From assembly GCF_045999315.1 (NCBI RefSeq), contig NZ_CP174607.1:3410001-3474000 (forward strand): a stretch of DNA of 64,000 nt. Direction: 5' to 3'. Shown one piece after another: positions 26,335-35,674 of the stretch (the first letter of the stretch is position 1; each line of letters opens with the position of its first letter). The stretch is from Peredibacter sp045999315. Lineage in GTDB: Bacteria > Bdellovibrionota > Bacteriovoracia > Bacteriovoracales > Bacteriovoracaceae. The translations under genes and the position numbers were made by a program. The notes beneath the pieces were generated by a model. The model searched no databases. It saw nothing but the letters and a program-made list of their open reading frames with translations, and was not told where the DNA came from.

Positions 26335-27006
26335 TTATTTAAGGGTCGCGCGGTACTCGATGGATTGATTAGTTCCACAAAAAGATCGTGAAACTTTCTT
26401 TCTTTGAGTAAAGAATCCGATTTTCTGGCCGGTAGAATTGCTGACACGGAAACGGATCCATTCCTGAGTGGTCACTGTAAAAGCAGTCCCAGAAAGAGGA
26501 CCGGTTTCAATCAAAACACAAATCTCCCCCGCAACCGGCGAACAATCAGCACTGCTGATTCCAGAAGTCGTAATAGAAGTTACGATATTATCACTACTTA
26601 CTGTTTGGTTCTGAAGGTTTGAAAGGTTTGAACAAAATGAACTCATGATTCCCGAAGTGTTCGTTTCGACATTTGGAAAAATAAATGACGTTCCATCATC
26701 TTTTCTAAACTGATACTCGCTGCCAATGTTTTGAATGGTGGTTTTCACAATTCCGGTAGAGAGCATGGTCCCATCACAGTTGGTTTGTGAAGCATCGAAA
26801 TTATGAACAGAATTCACGGCCGAATTTAAGATGCTATTTTTCTGAGTCAGGGCACTGCAAATGCTTGTCACGTTATTTAAAAGGGTCGAATCGGCCACAA
26901 TTGGTTGAAACGAGCGTGATTGCCCAAGCGAACTACCAGGAACAACGCCTTCGTATTTTCCACAAGCAAAGGCCAATACTGCCAAAGAAAGAACGGCAAG
27001 TTTCAT
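26335..27006 (-). CDS. Lipoprotein, tandem paralogue B
   Basis: A 223-residue lipoprotein (MKLAVLSLAVLAFAC, lipobox AFAC) paralogous to the next gene downstream. It shows the same blocks: SFQPIVADS, TSICSALTQKNSILN, FDASQTNCDGT, IVKTTIQNIGSEYQF, NVETNTSGIMSSFCSN, and the C-terminal RKKVSRSFCGTNQSIEYRATLK. It is most likely a periplasm-facing or surface protein with disulfides. The function is unknown. The gene lies 3 nt after the upstream lipoprotein gene (27010) and is probably co-transcribed with it. Confidence 0.75.
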   Translation of the reverse strand: MKLAVLSLAVLAFACGKYEGVVPGSSLGQSRSFQPIVADSTLLNNVTSICSALTQKNSILNSAVNSVHNFDASQTNCDGTMLSTGIVKTTIQNIGSEYQFRKDDGTSFIFPNVETNTSGIMSSFCSNLSNLQNQTVSSDNIVTSITTSGISSADCSPVAGEICVLIETGPLSGTAFTVTTQEWIRFRVSNSTGQKIGFFTQRKKVSRSFCGTNQSIEYRATLK

Positions 27007-27009
27007 TTG

Positions 27010-27738
27010 TTACCTCTGAACCATCTTGTTCTTAATAAAATTATTTCTCATACGGCTTGCTTCTGTCACATACTTTTCAAACCAATAGGTCTGAGTGAGC
27101 TTAATGAAGCGCTTTTCTTCCGGAGACTCAAGTTTTAGGCCCGGAATCTCGAGCATTTTCACTAGATAAAAATTCGCGAACACCGGAATTTTAAGAACTG
27201 ATCTCATGGCATCAGGCTTCGTATGGAACGACTTTTTCCCAGCATAATGAGTCACTAGGTTATCAAACTTGTAATAGTTATCTGAAACACCTTCCTCACA
27301 GAGAATTTCTAACTCTCCCTTAATCACACCGTGATAGTCGCGAAGAGAAAACTTCTTACTGAAGGCAAGCTCCGGAAAGAAGTCTTTCCCCTCTTCCTCA
27401 ATCTGAGAGGCCGGATACAACGTTACCTTAGGAACGATACTCGAATCAGTTTGAATCTTGTCATGATGGAAGGCCGGGCAAAACTGAATGTCAGATTTTT
27501 TATTCAAATGTTGGCCCAAAGTTAGATACTGCTGATAGAGAGCACTGAAATAAACTCGACGTGGAGATGGTTGTTCTTCCGCCTCTAGTTCAATCGAAGC
27601 AGGTGACCTCATAGTCCCTTGTTGTACTTTCTGAAGAAGTTCCGCTGCATATGGGAACTCAACCGTCTTAGGCGCCTCTTTAAAATGTGAGCAGCCGACT
27701 GAGCCTACAACTAAAAGACCAAGAATCATGTTTTTCAT
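27010..27738 (-). CDS. Lipoprotein, unknown function
   Basis: A 242-residue lipoprotein with MKNMILGLLVVGSVGC as signal (lipobox SVGC). The start at 27738 is preceded by AGGTGG. A longer frame to 27774 has no ribosome site. The mature part contains FCPAFHHDK and CEEGVSD but no family motif that I know, and it ends in a basic stretch. It is the first of three lipoprotein genes on the minus strand that end at 25611. Confidence 0.72.
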   Translation of the reverse strand: MKNMILGLLVVGSVGCSHFKEAPKTVEFPYAAELLQKVQQGTMRSPASIELEAEEQPSPRRVYFSALYQQYLTLGQHLNKKSDIQFCPAFHHDKIQTDSSIVPKVTLYPASQIEEEGKDFFPELAFSKKFSLRDYHGVIKGELEILCEEGVSDNYYKFDNLVTHYAGKKSFHTKPDAMRSVLKIPVFANFYLVKMLEIPGLKLESPEEKRFIKLTQTYWFEKYVTEASRMRNNFIKNKMVQR

Positions 27739-27816
27739 AGTCCACCTCGCAAGAACACTATTCGACAATCCCACGAGGAACTTGATTAACCGTCATTTTT
27801 TGTCCAATATGTTTAT

Positions 27817-28281
27817 ATGAACTACTGGCTAATGAAATCTGAACCTGATGTCTTCTCTTTCGACGATTTGAAAAAACGTCCCAAGAAAACTGAACCCTGG
27901 AATGGAGTGAGAAACTACCAAGCACGTAATTTCATGAGAGATGAAATGCAGGTGGGTGACCTTATTCTTTTCTACCATTCAAGTTGTGAGATCCCAGGAG
28001 TGGCCGGAATTGCAAAGGTTGGTTCTAAACCCTATCCTGACTCTACTCAATTCGACTCAAAATCCGAGTATTATGATCCGAAATCAACGAAAGAAAACCC
28101 TCGCTGGTTCCTGGTGGATGTAACTTTTGAAATGGATTTAGACCATCATGTGGCCCTGGAAGAATTGAAGAAGCACAAGAAGCTCGAGAACATGAGACTT
28201 CTTCAACGAGGTAACCGGCTTTCGATTTTGCCAGTTACCCGCGAAGAATTTGATTACATCAAGAAATTAGGTCTTAGTTAA
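27817..28281 (+). CDS. EVE-domain protein
   Basis: A 154-residue EVE-domain protein (PUA-like fold, thymocyte nuclear protein 1 group). It begins MNYWLMKSEPDVFSFDDL, and has WNGVRNYQARNFMRDEM and GDLILFYHSS, which are the family landmarks. EVE domains bind modified bases in DNA or RNA. Almost the entire protein is the domain. It is a single gene; its stop overlaps the convergent carboxypeptidase gene by 8 nt. The physiological substrate is unknown. Confidence 0.92.
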   Translation: MNYWLMKSEPDVFSFDDLKKRPKKTEPWNGVRNYQARNFMRDEMQVGDLILFYHSSCEIPGVAGIAKVGSKPYPDSTQFDSKSEYYDPKSTKENPRWFLVDVTFEMDLDHHVALEELKKHKKLENMRLLQRGNRLSILPVTREEFDYIKKLGLS

Positions 28282-29575
28282 GCTGAACGTAGTTTCCGTT
28301 TGGACGGATCATATCACGCTGAACTCTGAGATTAAGAACCTTCGGAGTGGCGTTCTTTTCTTGCACCGTAAAAGTGTAGTCCCCTTCTGGCATGACTTTG
28401 TAGAACTCAGATCCCTTAAATGAGAAGTTCCCCATATCGCGGTTTCCGTTTCTGATATTCACGACACCTTGAACATTGGGACGAGAGATTTTAAAGCCCG
28501 CTCCACGGTGAATTTGCTTCATGAAGTGAACCATTGAATCACGATTGTTTCTATAGAACTCAGGAATCTCTGAATACGAAGGCCACTTCTGGTGGGAAAG
28601 TTCCACAGTAATCTGAAGATCATTGTGCCATACATAGCTCCAGTCTTGCATACCACCACGAACGATGTACCAAGCGGCCCCGTTCGTCACACCTTGAGGA
28701 AACTCATCTGAGCTTCTCATCTCTGGATTGAGTTCAGCGTATTCAACTGAAAGCTCTTTTACGAAATCATTCAGAGGGTGAAGATCGTACTTCGAGTCCC
28801 AAGGATAGTTCGCGACAATGGTCCCGCCGTGAAAATTCGCAGAAAGCGAAAACTGACGAGAGGCCTGGAACGCCATTACGGCCTGGTTTTCAATCTGGCG
28901 ACCGTTCGGAGAACTTTGTGTATCACGAGTCATGTCCGGGAAGTTACGGTTAAGATCAACGTAGTTGGCGTTCGCACGTTGTCTCATATCACTGCCATCT
29001 GGATTCATGGAAGGCATGATAAAGAGTTCCGTGTTATTTACAAGTTCAGTTAACTCTGGATCCCGGCCATACTTCTGACCGATCTCTTCAATAAGAGCAA
29101 CCGTGAGCTCACGTCCTGTGATCTCATCTCCATGCATAGAAGAGATATATTTAAATTCCGGTTCTACTTCATCTGCCGCCGGATTATCAGAAATTTTCAT
29201 CACCCAAAGGTCCTTCCCTCTGACGGACTTTCCGATACTAAAAAGGCGCATGATGTTTGGAAATCTGCGGGCCAGATCTTGAAGTTTTTGTCCTACTTGA
29301 ACAGAAGTCGGATAATCAGCAAGGGCCTTGTCATTGATCTCTTTCATGTCCAAATGAACAATGTTTTTCTGATCCAGGTAACGAGAAAGTCCCTTTGAAC
29401 CATAAAGCTCAAAACCTTCTGATGTTACGTGATCAATAATGACTGAGCCGGTGTCGACTAACTCTTTAACGATTTCAGGATTTTTCCCTGGGACATAGAG
29501 TTCTTCCTGAATCTTGATATTTGCCATAGCAGACGCTGATAGAGCGAGAAGCGAAAAAGCAAAATGTAATTTCAT
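28274..29575 (-). CDS. Exported M14 zinc carboxypeptidase
   Basis: A secreted or periplasmic metallocarboxypeptidase of 433 residues, like the carboxypeptidase N/E/D group. Signal peptide MKLHFAFSLLALSASAMA. The zinc ligands are in HGDEITGRE (HxxE) and SANFHGG. The substrate Asn-Arg pair is in VDLNRNFPD, and the catalytic Glu is in TVELSHQKW. A C-terminal transthyretin-like domain (about the last 75 residues, VQGVVNIRNGNRDMG) follows, as in that subfamily. Start ATG 29575 has AAGGA upstream. It would trim C-terminal residues from peptides, which suits degradation of prey protein. That role is inferred. Confidence 0.93.
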   Translation of the reverse strand: MKLHFAFSLLALSASAMANIKIQEELYVPGKNPEIVKELVDTGSVIIDHVTSEGFELYGSKGLSRYLDQKNIVHLDMKEINDKALADYPTSVQVGQKLQDLARRFPNIMRLFSIGKSVRGKDLWVMKISDNPAADEVEPEFKYISSMHGDEITGRELTVALIEEIGQKYGRDPELTELVNNTELFIMPSMNPDGSDMRQRANANYVDLNRNFPDMTRDTQSSPNGRQIENQAVMAFQASRQFSLSANFHGGTIVANYPWDSKYDLHPLNDFVKELSVEYAELNPEMRSSDEFPQGVTNGAAWYIVRGGMQDWSYVWHNDLQITVELSHQKWPSYSEIPEFYRNNRDSMVHFMKQIHRGAGFKISRPNVQGVVNIRNGNRDMGNFSFKGSEFYKVMPEGDYTFTVQEKNATPKVLNLRVQRDMIRPNGNYVQLN

Positions 29576-29674
29576 CGTGAAATCCTTTGTTTTCAATCTC
29601 TTCATGGTAAACCCTGAAGCGATTGAAAAGCAAAGGCAAGAAGCAGAAGTTATATTATTTTAGATGAAGAGAAA

Positions 29675-30766
29675 TTAATGAAAGAGATACAAACGATTTC
29701 TTGATGAATAGATGGCCATATATTCATCCGTAATAACCAGGTCTGAAAACACCGCTGAGTAGTCATAGCCCATCGCAAACTCATCCACGATTTTTAATGT
29801 CAGTGGATCAATGGCGCGCAGGTATCCATCAAAACTCGCAGCAATAATATTATCTTTCCACCAACCTACAGCACTCACCGGCTGTTTAGAAACTTTCACG
29901 CGCTTCAGGATCTCTCCCCCGACGCTCATCAGAACAACTTCACCGTCGTTGGTGCCAAGAACAAGCTGCTCACCTTTAAGTAATGGATGGGCCGCGACAC
30001 TAACGCCATAGCTTCTGAACAATGCGCCACTGTCAGGGTTCACTGCCTTTAATTCACCAGAAGGTGAACCAGTCACTACCACTCCACCAACTAAGAGTGG
30101 ATTGAGATCAACGTCCACAAACTTCGACTGCTCAACCAGTTTGGTTTCCCAAAGAAGAAGACCTTCCTCAATAGAAAGTGCCCCTACGAACCCATCAGCA
30201 AATCCTACGATGATTTTATTTCCAAGCACCAAAGGCTTAGTGGTTCTTTGAAGGGTTGTTGTAACAGGAACTGCGCGCTTATAAACCCAAAGGATCTTTC
30301 CAGTCTCAGCGTCCATATGAACAATCTGGTGGCCACGCAGATAAATGATCATGCGATCATTAAAGTAAAGCGGAGCACTTTCAACTGGCGCCCCTAGATC
30401 AATGGCGTACTTAAGCTGGCCGGTTAGATAATGACGAACGAACAAACGTCCCGACAATCCACCATAGGCCACATGATCTTTAAAAAACTCTACCGGTCCA
30501 CCGAGTGGCGTCTTCTCATTGTGCTTCCACAGCACGCGACCCGACTCAAGGTCATAGGCGGTCATCACACCATCAAGGCTTCCCATATACACAATGTCGT
30601 TAAAGATACGGGGGGCACCTAGACCAATGGCGAGGTTTCCTGACACGTATTCAGCATCTAAATTTTTGGACCAGCTGACATTAAAGACACGAGTTGGTTT
30701 CTCAGGAGCATGCGGTTTGAAAGAACCACATGCTGCCACAAGAAGAAGTAAAACGAGATATTTCAT
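29675..30766 (-). CDS. bamB: BamB-like PQQ-repeat lipoprotein
   Basis: Lipoprotein of 363 residues (MKYLVLLLLVAACG, lipobox VAAC) made of PQQ-like beta-propeller repeats, e.g. LESGRVLWKHNEKTPLGG, DAETGKILWVYKR and IEEGLLLWETKL. BamB is the propeller subunit of the BAM complex that assembles outer-membrane barrels. The gene follows a YfgM-like gene with a 1-nt overlap, the same order as yfgM-bamB in enterobacteria, and der is encoded a little way upstream on the same strand. This synteny strengthens the call over a generic PQQ protein. Confidence 0.85.
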   Translation of the reverse strand: MKYLVLLLLVAACGSFKPHAPEKPTRVFNVSWSKNLDAEYVSGNLAIGLGAPRIFNDIVYMGSLDGVMTAYDLESGRVLWKHNEKTPLGGPVEFFKDHVAYGGLSGRLFVRHYLTGQLKYAIDLGAPVESAPLYFNDRMIIYLRGHQIVHMDAETGKILWVYKRAVPVTTTLQRTTKPLVLGNKIIVGFADGFVGALSIEEGLLLWETKLVEQSKFVDVDLNPLLVGGVVVTGSPSGELKAVNPDSGALFRSYGVSVAAHPLLKGEQLVLGTNDGEVVLMSVGGEILKRVKVSKQPVSAVGWWKDNIIAASFDGYLRAIDPLTLKIVDEFAMGYDYSAVFSDLVITDEYMAIYSSRNRLYLFH

Positions 30767-31431
30767 TATTGAGCTAATTGAGAAAGGTAAAGTTTAGCAA
30801 GTTTCGCTTGATCATCATTTGGGAACGTGTTGATCACATAATCAAATTGAGTCTGAGCTTTTGCCTTCTCGCCTTTTGCTAGATAAAGACGGCCAAGTTC
30901 AAGAGAAACCTTCGCTGGCATGAGGGCCTCTTTGGCCTGTGCTAGAGGCTCAAGAACCGCGATGGCCTCATCAACTTTTCCTAGCTTTTCAAGAACCACA
31001 GCTCTTTGCATGCTCACGAAGAAAGAGGCAACTGGATGACCACTTTTGCCGGCCTTAGAGAGAATCGCCTCCGCCTCAGCGTAGTTACCTTTCTCGTAAA
31101 GATATTTACCCATTTCAAGAACCACTGGAAGCATCACTGGAGCAGTACGAACATCTTCGTCCAGACCTTCGAAAGCCTTCACCAGTTCAGGAACACCAGT
31201 TTTATTGGCCTTTACATCGGACCAGATACCAGACTGGAATTCGAAAACCTTAACTGAGTTGTCCATCGCTGAATGGTGCTGAGTTTTTTTCCAAGCAAGA
31301 AAACCAGTTACAGCAACTAGGATTGCCACGATGATTCCGAAGAAAATCTTGCGGTTTTCATACAGCACGTGACCTAGATCGGTCTTATTAAGAGTTTGTT
31401 CAAGTGTCTGGGTCTGAGTCGTTTCGCTCAT
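30766..31431 (-). CDS. YfgM-like TPR membrane protein
   Basis: A 221-residue protein with a short cytoplasmic N-terminus, one membrane helix at about residues 30-48 (FFGIIVAILVAVTGFLAW) and a periplasmic tetratricopeptide domain (NYAEAEAILSKAGKSGHP, GKVDEAIAVLEPLAQ, GEKAKAQTQFDYVI). YfgM is an ancillary periplasmic chaperone linked to SecYEG and outer-membrane protein transit in E. coli. The coupling to bamB supports the same role here. The family's typical length is about 205. Confidence 0.85.
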   Translation of the reverse strand: MSETTQTQTLEQTLNKTDLGHVLYENRKIFFGIIVAILVAVTGFLAWKKTQHHSAMDNSVKVFEFQSGIWSDVKANKTGVPELVKAFEGLDEDVRTAPVMLPVVLEMGKYLYEKGNYAEAEAILSKAGKSGHPVASFFVSMQRAVVLEKLGKVDEAIAVLEPLAQAKEALMPAKVSLELGRLYLAKGEKAKAQTQFDYVINTFPNDDQAKLAKLYLSQLAQ

Positions 31432-31522
31432 TTCTTGGTCCTTTTAATGCTAAAATACCTAAGAAGTTTAAAACTCCTCCTCACTCGTTGTCAAAGATCA
31501 AAAGATTCCCTAGACTTAAAGA

Positions 31523-32011
31523 ATGATGAAATTATTTTTTCTCTTTCTCTTCCTTTTCCCTACTCTTGCATTCTCAGCAGACATGCGTGGGCGACTTGGT
31601 ATTGGTGCATCTAACCAATTGGCCAACGAAATTCCTGCCATTTCTCTGAAGATCCAGCAGAGTAAAACTTTCGCCATCGGTGGAATTTTGGGATTCAAAT
31701 CTGATCAGGACGAGACTCTCTATGGTGCCGGAGTTAAGTTCTACCGCATCATTTTTGACGAACCACAGCTCAATTTCTATATGGCCGGGCTTTTCGCCAC
31801 TGAAAACTACCTGGATGAGAAAGATAAAACCAAAACTGGCTATCAGATCGACGGAACACTCGGAACCGAATTTCACCTTTCGGGTCTAGAAAGTCTCGGA
31901 TTCTCTTTTGAGTTCGGTCTTTCAGTGAGAGACGCAGATCCAGATGGCGGAACAAGTTTTGAAACCCTCGGTGATCAGTTTGTGAAAGCAGCTGTGCACT
32001 TCTATCTATAA
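31523..32011 (+). CDS. Small outer-membrane barrel-like protein
   Basis: A 162-residue exported protein with signal MMKLFFLFLFLFPTLAFSA. The rest alternates hydrophobic and polar residues in short strands with aromatic ends (YGAGVKFYRIIF, LNFYMAGLF, FSFEFGLSV) and ends KAAVHFYL with an aromatic-rich terminus, the pattern of a small outer-membrane beta-barrel of about eight strands. No specific family is recognised. It sits 3 nt before another barrel gene and would be a BAM client. Confidence 0.7.
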   Translation: MMKLFFLFLFLFPTLAFSADMRGRLGIGASNQLANEIPAISLKIQQSKTFAIGGILGFKSDQDETLYGAGVKFYRIIFDEPQLNFYMAGLFATENYLDEKDKTKTGYQIDGTLGTEFHLSGLESLGFSFEFGLSVRDADPDGGTSFETLGDQFVKAAVHFYL

Positions 32012-32014
32012 AAT

Positions 32015-32803
32015 ATGTTGATTAGAAGCTCTTTCATTCTCTTTTTACTTCTTCTTCCTTTCCTTGCATGGGGTCAGTCGACTGATCAAATCCTGCAGGA
32101 AGTTGAAGATGATGTAACAGTCGGAAGTGACATTTTCTCTGATTTTAACGAAGACCTGGAATCGGCCCAAGTTTTAGAAGACGAACGCTTCTATCGCTAC
32201 GGCAGATTTTTTTCGGTAAACCTCGGTGGAGGCTTCACGACTTTTACCGGGAATCGCGGAAAGGCCTTCGAAGACAACAACCCAACTTTCCATTTATCCA
32301 TGAGCTACTTTCTGGATTTCCAGAATGCCATCATTCTTGGTGTGGAATATTCTAAACACACCATGGTTCTGGATACCGTCGTACACGGATATAAAAACCA
32401 AGGGAATCTAGGCGCTGTAACTCAAGACATGACCCGTGTATTTGTGGGCTATAAGTATTACATCGACACCACAGATCTCGGAACGGCCATTACCTACTCA
32501 AACCCACACTTCATTGGACGTTTAGAATATTGGTACCAAACCACAAAATTTTTGGACCAAGATACAATCCCTAATGATAAGGGCGGTGGTATTGGAACAG
32601 GTATCGGTATGGGACTTGAATTTCCAATTGAACTCAAAAAATCATATATCAGTGTTGAGGCCCTGTACCACGTCGTAAACTTTTACGATAAGTACACTCA
32701 GGACTATGCTCAGGAACCTGGTCTTGCCACCAGTACCTACGGTTTTGACGATCTCACCGGTAACGTGATGAGCTTAATTTTTACTTATAACTTCACTTGG
32801 TAG
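32015..32803 (+). CDS. Outer-membrane beta-barrel protein
   Basis: A 262-residue exported protein. Signal MLIRSSFILFLLLLPFLAWG is followed by an acidic 40-residue segment (EVEDDVTVGSDIFSDFNED) and then a barrel with strands such as FFSVNLGGGFTTFTG, NAIILGVEYSK, RVFVGYKYYI and VMSLIFTYNFTW. The terminal aromatic residue fits the BAM recognition signal. The acidic linker could be periplasmic. Not assigned to a known porin family. It shares a transcript with the upstream barrel gene and ends at a strong bidirectional terminator. Confidence 0.75.
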   Translation: MLIRSSFILFLLLLPFLAWGQSTDQILQEVEDDVTVGSDIFSDFNEDLESAQVLEDERFYRYGRFFSVNLGGGFTTFTGNRGKAFEDNNPTFHLSMSYFLDFQNAIILGVEYSKHTMVLDTVVHGYKNQGNLGAVTQDMTRVFVGYKYYIDTTDLGTAITYSNPHFIGRLEYWYQTTKFLDQDTIPNDKGGGIGTGIGMGLEFPIELKKSYISVEALYHVVNFYDKYTQDYAQEPGLATSTYGFDDLTGNVMSLIFTYNFTW

Positions 32804-32810
32804 TATAAAA

Positions 32811-32838
32811 AAAGGGACTCTTTCGAGTCCCTTTTTTT
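32811..32838. terminator. Bidirectional intrinsic terminator
   Basis: GGGACTC, loop TTTC, GAGTCCC, flanked by A7 on the left and T8 on the right, so it can stop the barrel genes (+) and the rnc-era-der unit (-). Its right edge touches the der stop codon. Confidence 0.9.
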
Positions 32839-34694
32839 TATCTGGCATTTTTCTTTTCGATCTTCTTCATTCGTCTTTCAATGTCCGTCGACGTTCTGAA
32901 AATCAGATGCACCGGCGTATTGGTCAAATCGAACTCATTTCTCAAACCATTAATTAAATAACGGCGATAGTTCTCAGGAATCCCTTGAGACTTGTTTGAG
33001 AAAAGAAGGAACGTTGGAGGAGACGATTTAAGCATTGAAGCGTACTTCACCTTAAAACGAACTCCATTGGTCTTTCTTACAATCACTGGATTCTTCTCAG
33101 TAAGATTTAAGAAGCAACGGTTAAGAGCACCAGTTGGAATCTTTCTATTTCGAATCACGATCGTGCGCTTCAGGGCCTCACGAAGGTAATTGATGTTGCG
33201 GTTCTTCTGAGCAGAAATCGTCACGAGCTGACAGAAACCAAGCCAAGGCACATCGTCCTTAAGGTTCTGCATCCACTCTTTCTTTTTCTTCGCATCCGCG
33301 AAAGTCTCTTTTAAGAGATCGATCTTGTTCAGACACACGATCAGCGACTTCCCTTTTTCAAGGGCGATATCTAAAAGGCGTCGATCCTGGTGAGTGATAC
33401 CAAGAGTAGAATCAATCATGAAAAGCACAACATCTGATTCAGTGATCGCACGAAGAGAGCGGTAAACGGATTGAGTTTCAATAAAACCCTCAACCAGTTT
33501 CGACTTACGAATACCGGCCGTATCGACGATCTTAATTGAACGCCAGCGGTTGACCTCTTTAGCGTGCTCTAGATTTTCCACTTCCTCTTCAGGAGCGTTC
33601 CAGTTCTTTTCAATTTCCTGAACAATTTCATCTTCAGAAAAATAATCAGTGCCTGTATTCGATTCATCGAAGCTAAAGTCACCAGCGGCCGCAACTTCAT
33701 CATCAGAGGCCTCGTCTTCGAAAGTTGATTCAACCGTTTGACCGAACTCAACGTAGATTTTCTTCTCTTCTTCAGACAGATCATCTTCGTCTTCAGAGAT
33801 GTTTAGATCCACGTCACCTGATTCCTGAAACCGCTTAAGCTCAGCGAAGATTTCTGAGTTGTCCTTACGAAATGGATTCTCACGAGTTGAAAGCATTTCA
33901 ACATCTGGACCGAAATAAAGATCAATATAACCTTCAATTGGATCAACTGTTGTTCCGGCAATTTCCGAAACCAGCGCTCTTTGAGCACCCACCAGACAGT
34001 TAAGAAGAGTTGATTTACCGGCGTTCGGAGCGCCAATGATCGCCACTGATGAAACCACATCGTTACGAGGCTTCACGCCTGGCTGAAGATAATCACTGGC
34101 AACACTGAGAATTTCTTTTTCACGAAAACTAAGGGCGGTTTTAATCAGCCTTTCGCGAAGATCGTAGAAACCACGGTTATGTTCCGCAGACACTCTCATC
34201 ATGTGTTCTTCATCCAGACCCAGGGTATAGAAATCATACTGATCCCCTTCCTGTTTCTCAGTGTCGAATTTATTCATGATAAGCCAGAATGGCTTACGAG
34301 TTGATTTAATGTAATCGCAAATCCCTTTATCGAAAGGCAGAAGTCCTTCACGAACGTCCACCACGAAAAGAACCAGGTCTGATTCATCAATCGCAAGTTT
34401 CGCGTGATCGGCCATGATATTAAAGAACGGATCAATATTGTTCTTTTTCTTAGGATCAATTTCAATCTTATCCGGATAGAAACCACCAGTATCAACCAGG
34501 ATCACTTCTTCTTTATGGGCCTCACCATCAATTGCCTCTTCCAGAGTCATGATGCCGTAGTGACGGTCACGAGTCACACCCGGTTGGTCGTGGGTCATGG
34601 CGAGATGTTGTTTTTTCATCAGTCGGTTGAAGATGGTACTCTTCCCGACGTTCGGTCTCCCAATAATGGAGACCACCATTGATCTAGTGCTCAT
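32838..34694 (-). CDS. der: Der (EngA) tandem GTPase with acidic insertion
   Basis: Double-GTPase needed for 50S ribosome maturation. First G domain: GRPNVGKST (12-20), DTGG (68-71), NKFD (141-144). Second: GAPNAGKST (221-229), GTTVDPIEG (248-256), DTAG (391-394), NKID. A KH-like C-terminal domain follows. The protein is 618 residues, well over the usual 440-490, because about 115 extra residues, rich in Asp/Glu/Ser (ISEDEDDLSEEEK, FEDEASDDEVAAAGDF), lie between switch I and DTAG of the second domain (about 262-381). The frame is clean through it. The last gene of rnc-era-der. Confidence 0.95.
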   Translation of the reverse strand: MSTRSMVVSIIGRPNVGKSTIFNRLMKKQHLAMTHDQPGVTRDRHYGIMTLEEAIDGEAHKEEVILVDTGGFYPDKIEIDPKKKNNIDPFFNIMADHAKLAIDESDLVLFVVDVREGLLPFDKGICDYIKSTRKPFWLIMNKFDTEKQEGDQYDFYTLGLDEEHMMRVSAEHNRGFYDLRERLIKTALSFREKEILSVASDYLQPGVKPRNDVVSSVAIIGAPNAGKSTLLNCLVGAQRALVSEIAGTTVDPIEGYIDLYFGPDVEMLSTRENPFRKDNSEIFAELKRFQESGDVDLNISEDEDDLSEEEKKIYVEFGQTVESTFEDEASDDEVAAAGDFSFDESNTGTDYFSEDEIVQEIEKNWNAPEEEVENLEHAKEVNRWRSIKIVDTAGIRKSKLVEGFIETQSVYRSLRAITESDVVLFMIDSTLGITHQDRRLLDIALEKGKSLIVCLNKIDLLKETFADAKKKKEWMQNLKDDVPWLGFCQLVTISAQKNRNINYLREALKRTIVIRNRKIPTGALNRCFLNLTEKNPVIVRKTNGVRFKVKYASMLKSSPPTFLLFSNKSQGIPENYRRYLINGLRNEFDLTNTPVHLIFRTSTDIERRMKKIEKKNAR

Positions 34695-35663
34695 TTATTT
34701 TTTCCTCCACACGCGGGCAGATTTCTGCGTTCTTGGAAGACCGATTTCATCCAGCACGTAGTTATTTGTCATCCATTTCGGCGATACTTTTACGTGAAGG
34801 TTCAGGTGAACTTTACCGCCAGTCATCGCTTCAATTTTCTTTCTGGCATTCATGCCAATTTCTTTAATGATTGAACCACCACGGCCAACCACAATCGCAC
34901 GCTGAGAAGGACGGTTCACAAGGATTGAAGCTGAAATATGGGCCTCAGGAGCAGCGTCCTCATCTTTCTTACGTACGTCTTTATATTCATCAATCACCAC
35001 TGCGATCTCGTAAGGAAGCTCTTCTTTAAGAAGACGGAAGGCCTGCTCACGGATGTACTCAGTGGCGAAGAAACGCTCGTTCATGTTTGAGGCGTCTCCA
35101 CCTGGATAAAGGTGCATAGCATTTGGAGCGGCGTCTTGGATGGCACCAGTTAGCTCATGGATATTGTGGCCATCTTTTGACGAGATGATGAAGTGCTTTT
35201 CAATTGAAGGACAAAGCTCCTGCATCTTCACCAGAGTTTCGCCAAGGTTAAGTTCTTCTTTCTTAACCAGATCAGCTTTCGTGAAGATGATCCAAGTTCT
35301 AGAAAGAGGTGCTTCGAAATTTTTAAGGAAGTCCTTGAACTCGCCAAGGATGTTCGTTGTTAGGTCAACCAGAACGAAGTTAATGTCCACACCCTCAGAC
35401 CCCATCTGGGCCTGGCCATTCATACGACGGTTTAGTTCTTGAGAAGTTGAGTGAACTCCCGGAGTGTCCACCATCACAACTTCAGTGCGGTCAATTGTGA
35501 ATGCACAGTGGAATTGGTTACGAGTTGTTTGTGGCTTAGAGCTCACGATTGTAAGATCAAAACCAAGGAGATGGTTAATGAAGGAACTTTTTCCAACGTT
35601 TGGTTTTCCAAGTACGGCGATCATGATCGCTTTATTATGCGGGTGTTGGTTTTCAAATAACAT
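34695..35663 (-). CDS. era: Era GTPase
   Basis: Ribosome-associated GTPase of 322 residues that binds the 3' end of 16S rRNA during 30S maturation. G motifs: LGKPNVGKSS, SKPQTTRNQ (switch I), DTPG (in VDTPGVH) and FTKADL in place of NKxD (Thr for Asn). The C-terminal KH domain contains VGRGGSIIKEIGMNARKKIE. The Thr at the first G4 position departs from the NKxD norm. Tightly placed before der (0 nt gap) and after rnc (11 nt). Confidence 0.95.
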   Translation of the reverse strand: MLFENQHPHNKAIMIAVLGKPNVGKSSFINHLLGFDLTIVSSKPQTTRNQFHCAFTIDRTEVVMVDTPGVHSTSQELNRRMNGQAQMGSEGVDINFVLVDLTTNILGEFKDFLKNFEAPLSRTWIIFTKADLVKKEELNLGETLVKMQELCPSIEKHFIISSKDGHNIHELTGAIQDAAPNAMHLYPGGDASNMNERFFATEYIREQAFRLLKEELPYEIAVVIDEYKDVRKKDEDAAPEAHISASILVNRPSQRAIVVGRGGSIIKEIGMNARKKIEAMTGGKVHLNLHVKVSPKWMTNNYVLDEIGLPRTQKSARVWRKK

Positions 35664-35674
35664 ATGTTCTCCTC

